From Alphaproteobacteria bacterium HGW-Alphaproteobacteria-3 (GTDB taxonomy: Bacteria; Pseudomonadota; Alphaproteobacteria; Parvibaculales; Parvibaculaceae): a DNA stretch of 47,082 nt. The notes below the pieces were generated by a model, which worked only from the letters and a program-made list of their open reading frames with translations, did not search any database and had not been told where the DNA came from. The stretch spans positions 1-47,082 of the forward strand of contig PHEF01000034.1 of the NCBI GenBank assembly GCA_002842875.1. The letters run 5' to 3'. The position numbers were made by a program, and so were the translations under genes. Shown here in pieces: positions 43,458-47,082 of the stretch; the first letter of the stretch is position 1, and each line of letters starts with the position of its first letter.

Positions 43458-44774
43458 ATGTCTCTGAGCGATGCCGCCCCCGGGCGAGGCTCCTTCACCG
43501 GCTTCTTCACGGATGGGCTCGCGGAGAGCGATCCCGAGATACTGGACGCCATCGCGCGCGAACTCGACCGCCAGCAGACCCAGATCGAACTGATTGCATC
43601 GGAAAACATCGTCTCCCGTGCCGTTCTCGAGGCGCAGGGCTCGATCATGACCAACAAGTATGCCGAGGGGTATCCGGGCAAGCGGTATTATGGCGGCTGT
43701 GAGTTCGTGGATATTGCCGAGGAACTGGCGATCGCGCGGGCGAAGAAACTCTTCGGCTGCAGCTATATCAATGTGCAGCCCAATTCCGGCTCGCAAGCGA
43801 ACCAGGGCGTGATGATGGCGCTGCTCAAGCCGGGCGATACCATCATGGGGATGAGCCTTGCCGCCGGCGGCCATCTGACCCACGGAGCCGCTCCCAATCA
43901 GTCGGGTAAATGGTTCAACGCCGTGCAGTATGGCGTCAGGCAGCAGGACCACCAGATCGACATGGACGAGGTGGCCGCCCTTGCGAAGGAGCACAAGCCG
44001 AAGATGATCATTGCGGGTGGTTCGGCCTATCCGCGCGTGATCGACTTCAAGGCGTTCCGTGAGATCGCGGACAGCGTCGGCGCTCTGTTCATGGTGGACA
44101 TGGCGCATTTCGCGGGGCTGGTGGCGGGCGGTGTGCATCCAAGCCCGTTGCCCCATGCAGATGTCGTGACCACCACGACACACAAGACGCTGCGGGGGCC
44201 GCGCGGCGGCATGATCCTTTCCAACAACGAAGACATCGGGAAGAAGATCAATTCGGCAATCTTCCCGGGCATCCAGGGCGGGCCGCTGATGCATGTCATC
44301 GCGGGCAAGGCCGTCGCGTTCGGCGAAGCGCTGCGGCCGGACTTCAAGACCTATGCAAAGTCCATCGTCGACAATGCGCGCACGCTCGCCTCGACGCTTG
44401 CGGATGCCGGTCTCGCGATAGTGTCCGGCGGAACGGACACACATTTGATGCTGGTCGATCTGCGGCCGAAGGGCCTCACGGGCAAGGTGGCGGAAGCCGC
44501 GCTCGAGCGGGCCAACATTACCTGCAACAAGAACGGCATCCCCTTCGATCCGGAAAAGCCGACGATCACTTCGGGCGTGCGGCTCGGTACGCCGGCGGGT
44601 ACGACGCGCGGCTTCGGCGTCGCCGAGTTCGCCCAGATCGGCAAGCTCATCACGGAAGTGCTGGACGGACTTGCCAAGAACGGCGATGAAAAGAACGGCG
44701 AAGTGGAAGCGTCCGTGCGCGATCGTGTGGTCGAGCTGTGCCGGCGCTTTCCGGTCTATGGCGGACCCAGGTAA
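43458..44774 (+). CDS. glyA: Serine hydroxymethyltransferase
   Basis: Interconverts serine and glycine with tetrahydrofolate, feeding one-carbon metabolism. The 438-residue PLP enzyme has [14 protein letters not shown] (about residues 42-55), [17 protein letters not shown] (about 66-82), and [16 protein letters not shown] near 235-250 with the PLP lysine in HKT. The [11 protein letters not shown] block lies near the C-terminus. Length and motifs are normal. It starts the glyA-nrdR-ribD-ribE order typical of alphaproteobacteria. Glycine from this enzyme is also the substrate of HemA. Confidence 0.95.
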   Translation: MSLSDAAPGRGSFTGFFTDGLAESDPEILDAIARELDRQQTQIELIASENIVSRAVLEAQGSIMTNKYAEGYPGKRYYGGCEFVDIAEELAIARAKKLFGCSYINVQPNSGSQANQGVMMALLKPGDTIMGMSLAAGGHLTHGAAPNQSGKWFNAVQYGVRQQDHQIDMDEVAALAKEHKPKMIIAGGSAYPRVIDFKAFREIADSVGALFMVDMAHFAGLVAGGVHPSPLPHADVVTTTTHKTLRGPRGGMILSNNEDIGKKINSAIFPGIQGGPLMHVIAGKAVAFGEALRPDFKTYAKSIVDNARTLASTLADAGLAIVSGGTDTHLMLVDLRPKGLTGKVAEAALERANITCNKNGIPFDPEKPTITSGVRLGTPAGTTRGFGVAEFAQIGKLITEVLDGLAKNGDEKNGEVEASVRDRVVELCRRFPVYGGPR

Positions 44775-44821
44775 TCAATCCCGCGGCGGGGCGGGTTACG
44801 GAGTGAGGGGGCTGACGGCGC

Positions 44822-45310
44822 ATGCGTTGTCCATATTGCGGTAACGAAGACACCCAGGTGAAGGACTCGCGTCCCACCGAAGACAATACGGCTATTCGCA
44901 GGCGGCGCTTCTGCACCGCTTGCGGCGGCCGGTTTACCACCTTCGAGCGCGTGCAGCTCCGGGAACTGACGATCATCAAGTCCAACGGCCGCAGAGTACC
45001 GTTCGACCGGGACAAACTCATGCGTTCCGTGCAAGTCGCCATGCGCAAACGCCCTGTTGAGCAGGAACGCGTTGAGCGTATGGTGAGCGGCATCGTGCGG
45101 CGGCTCGAGAGCATGGGGGAGAGCGAGATTCCCTCGGCCATGGTCGGCAAGCTGGTCATGGAAGGCCTCAGCTCTCTCGACGCCGTTGCCTATGTCCGGT
45201 TCGCCTCTGTCTACCGGAATTTCCGCGAGGCGAAGGATTTCGAGGAGTTTCTGGGCGAACTCAGCGGGCCGTTCGACGGTTCCCTGCGTGAGGAAGACGA
45301 GGACCGCTGA
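44822..45310 (+). CDS. nrdR: Transcriptional repressor NrdR
   Basis: Represses ribonucleotide reductase genes when dATP is bound. The 162-residue protein has an N-terminal zinc ribbon MRCPYCG...FCTACGGRF (Cys3, Cys6, Cys31, Cys34) and an ATP-cone domain (about residues 49-139) with [15 protein letters not shown] DNA ([16 protein letters not shown]) and [11 protein letters not shown]. It lies 47 bases after glyA. Confidence 0.94.
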   Translation: MRCPYCGNEDTQVKDSRPTEDNTAIRRRRFCTACGGRFTTFERVQLRELTIIKSNGRRVPFDRDKLMRSVQVAMRKRPVEQERVERMVSGIVRRLESMGESEIPSAMVGKLVMEGLSSLDAVAYVRFASVYRNFREAKDFEEFLGELSGPFDGSLREEDEDR

Positions 45311-45375
45311 TCCTTCCGGCCGCCAGCCGCGGAACCCGGAGGGAACCGCGTTCCAGCCCGACGATAGGGATGAAA

Positions 45376-46494
45376 ATGGTTCGGCCCCACGACATTCGTT
45401 TCATGAAGATGGCATTGACGCTCGCCCGGCGGGGGCTGGGGCAGGTTGCGCCCAATCCGGCGGTCGGCTGCGTGATCGTGCGCGAAGAGAGCGATGCGCC
45501 GCGTGTCGTCGGGCGCGGGTGGACCCAGCCTGGAGGCCGGCCTCATGCCGAAACGGAGGCGCTGGCGCGAGCGGGGGCGCTTGCGAAGGGTGCGACGGCT
45601 TATGTGAGCCTGGAACCCTGTTCGCATCACGGCAAGACGGGGCCTTGCGCCGAGGCACTGATCGAGGCGGGCATCGCGCGCGTTGTCGGGACGATCACCG
45701 ATCCCAATCCGGAGGTTGCCGGCCGCGGCTTTGCGATGCTGCAGGCGAAAGGCATCGAGGTAACGGAGAACGTCTGCGCGGCGGATGCCTATTATCTCAA
45801 CGAAGGTTTCTTTCTCACCATGTCGGAGCGGCGGCCGCTCGTCACGCTCAAGATTGCGAGTTCGCTCGACGGGCGGACGGCGACGCAAGACGGTCACAGC
45901 CGCTGGATCACGGGCGAGGCGTCGCGGCATCGCGGACACCTCCTGCGCGCGACGCATGACGCAATCCTGGTCGGCAGCGCGACGGCGATCGTCGACGACC
46001 CCGAACTTACCTGCCGCTTGCCCGGTCTCGGCGGCCGCTCTCCGATCCGCATTGTGGCGGACGGCAGATTGCGTCTTCCGCTGACATCGAAGCTGGTGCG
46101 CGATGCACGCCAGGTGCCGGTGTGGCTGTTGACGTTGCCGGGCGGCGACGAAAGCCGCCGCAAGGCATTCGAGGAATGCGGCGTCACCCTCATCGATATC
46201 GATCCGGACAAGGGCGGTGTCATGAACATGCGCGGTGCAATGGAAGCGCTCGCCGCGCGCGGCATCACGCGCGTTCTGGTCGAGGGCGGCGCGCGGCTTG
46301 CCGCATCGCTTGTCCGGGATCATCTTGTTGACCGGATCGAATGGTTCCATGCGCCGAAGGTGATCGGCGGCGACGGGTATCCTGCCATTGCGGCGCTCGG
46401 CATCAAGAAGATCGACGAGGCACCCGGTTTCGTTTTGCGCGCGACGGCATCGTTGGATGGCGACACGGTTGCAAGCTTCGTGCGCGGGAACTGA
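45376..46494 (+). CDS. ribD: Bifunctional diaminohydroxyphosphoribosylaminopyrimidine deaminase/reductase
   Basis: Carries out the deamination and side-chain reduction of riboflavin synthesis. The N-terminal deaminase (about residues 1-145) has HAETEAL with the zinc histidine and catalytic glutamate, and PCSHHGKTGPC with the zinc cysteines. The C-terminal reductase has KIASSLDGRTATQDGHSRWITG and LVEGGARLAASLV. The ATG at 45376 was chosen because AGGG lies six bases before it; the ATG at 45370 touches that site. It precedes ribE by three bases. Confidence 0.93.
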   Translation: MVRPHDIRFMKMALTLARRGLGQVAPNPAVGCVIVREESDAPRVVGRGWTQPGGRPHAETEALARAGALAKGATAYVSLEPCSHHGKTGPCAEALIEAGIARVVGTITDPNPEVAGRGFAMLQAKGIEVTENVCAADAYYLNEGFFLTMSERRPLVTLKIASSLDGRTATQDGHSRWITGEASRHRGHLLRATHDAILVGSATAIVDDPELTCRLPGLGGRSPIRIVADGRLRLPLTSKLVRDARQVPVWLLTLPGGDESRRKAFEECGVTLIDIDPDKGGVMNMRGAMEALAARGITRVLVEGGARLAASLVRDHLVDRIEWFHAPKVIGGDGYPAIAALGIKKIDEAPGFVLRATASLDGDTVASFVRGN

Positions 46495-46497
46495 AAC

Positions 46498-47082
46498 ATG
46501 TTCACCGGAATCATCACCGACGTCGGGCGCATCCGTGCCGTCGAAAAGCGTGGCGACACGCGTTTCATCGTCGAAACGGCCTACGACCCGGCAACCATCG
46601 ACATCGGTGCGTCCATCGCCTGTTCCGGCTGCTGCCTGACCGTGATCGAGAAGGGGAACGATGCCGGGGGCAACTGGTTCGCCGTCGATGTGTCGCAGGA
46701 GTCGCTCGATTGCACGACGCTCGGTACATGGCGCGAAGGAGCGAGGATCAATCTTGAGCGTGCGCTCAAGGCCGGAGACGAACTTGGCGGCCATATCGTG
46801 AGCGGACATGTGGACGGGGTGGGGCGGATCGTCGACCTGAGGCCGGAGGGGGGCTCCATGCGCTTTATTTTCGAGGCGCCTGAGGGGCTCGGCCGGTTTA
46901 TCGCGCCAAAGGGCTCGGTCACCCTCAACGGCACATCGCTCACCGTCAATGAGGTCGAAGACCCGAAATCCGGCACAAATGCCGGGGGTACGCGCTTCGG
47001 CGTCAACATCATTCCCCATACCCAGGCGGTCACGACCTGGGGGCTGGCGAAAGCGGGCGATCCCGTTAATCTTGAAATCGAC
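46498..47082 (+). CDS. ribE: Riboflavin synthase alpha chain (3' end outside window)
   Basis: Dismutates two 6,7-dimethyl-8-ribityllumazines to riboflavin. The visible 195 residues contain the family start MFTGIITDVGRI and the first lumazine-binding barrel with ASIACSGCCLTVIE and HIVSGHVDGVGRI. The second barrel starts with SLTVNEVEDP and is nearly complete. The frame is open to the end of the window; the gene is normally about 200-210 residues, so only the tail is missing. It is coupled to ribD. Confidence 0.92.
   Translation, partial: MFTGIITDVGRIRAVEKRGDTRFIVETAYDPATIDIGASIACSGCCLTVIEKGNDAGGNWFAVDVSQESLDCTTLGTWREGARINLERALKAGDELGGHIVSGHVDGVGRIVDLRPEGGSMRFIFEAPEGLGRFIAPKGSVTLNGTSLTVNEVEDPKSGTNAGGTRFGVNIIPHTQAVTTWGLAKAGDPVNLEID

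Overview
The window is a 47 kb piece of a G+C-rich alphaproteobacterial chromosome, most likely from the order Hyphomicrobiales (Rhizobiales). The reasons are gene order and family content: rsh-pyrE-pdxJ-acpS-lepB-rnc-era-recO, glyA-nrdR-ribD-ribE, a MucR regulator, an LdtR/LdtP-like pair, a 5-aminolevulinate synthase (C4 haem pathway) and dispersed repeats of rhizobial type. A Parvibaculum-like organism is a guess from memory and was not tested.

Layout. 1-7028: a rightward housekeeping block running from Rel/SpoT to Era, with many ATGA or short overlaps. 7030-12395: an interruption between era and recO, which are normally neighbours. It is bounded and divided by three copies of the era 3' end (6985-7029, 10794-10838, 12362-12395). 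The first interval is A+T-rich (43-48% G+C in three hand-counted lines, against 62% in one host line). It holds a leftward three-gene set: a Z1-domain helicase-like ATPase, a 147-residue unknown protein and a DNA methyltransferase. The second interval holds an MFS transporter of host-like composition. Neither interval contains a recombinase. 12375-14446: two small-molecule or unknown methyltransferase-fold genes and a DksA-like zinc-finger protein. 14555-17780: recO and parC. 17840-24327, leftward: a membrane-anchored unknown, a TRAP transporter of the TakP type, bpt, and a DASS/SLC13 transporter. 24536-26899, leftward: an RDD protein, motB and motA. 27154-28172: a flavin reductase facing a MarR regulator. 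28439-30849: exbB-exbD-exbD plus a TonB-like protein, closed by a clear intrinsic terminator. 30964-32973: a frameshifted 3-hydroxyisobutyrate-dehydrogenase-like gene overlapping a PLP decarboxylase gene. 33145-34608: a TetR regulator facing hemB. 34771-37860: a three-gene valine-catabolism operon. 37998-40893: a MarR/LdtR-like regulator, an L,D-transpeptidase and a glycerophosphodiesterase. 41020-42972: hemA, a small conserved protein, and a MucR protein that has lost its zinc histidines. 43458-47082: glyA, nrdR, ribD and the start of ribE.

The most interesting part is the era-end array. The data fit two successive insertions at the 3' end of era, each restoring the gene. The more recent one brought a compact restriction- or defence-like module, and each unit reads leftward into the preceding era end. 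No integrase is present, so the units look like integrase-less (cis-mobilizable) cassettes. Other points worth attention are a likely 5-bp slippage deletion (CGATT) that breaks an oxidoreductase gene, a TonB-like protein without a recognisable TonB C-terminal domain, and a MucR whose two zinc-binding histidines are Tyr and Gln. No tRNA, rRNA or CRISPR array was seen.
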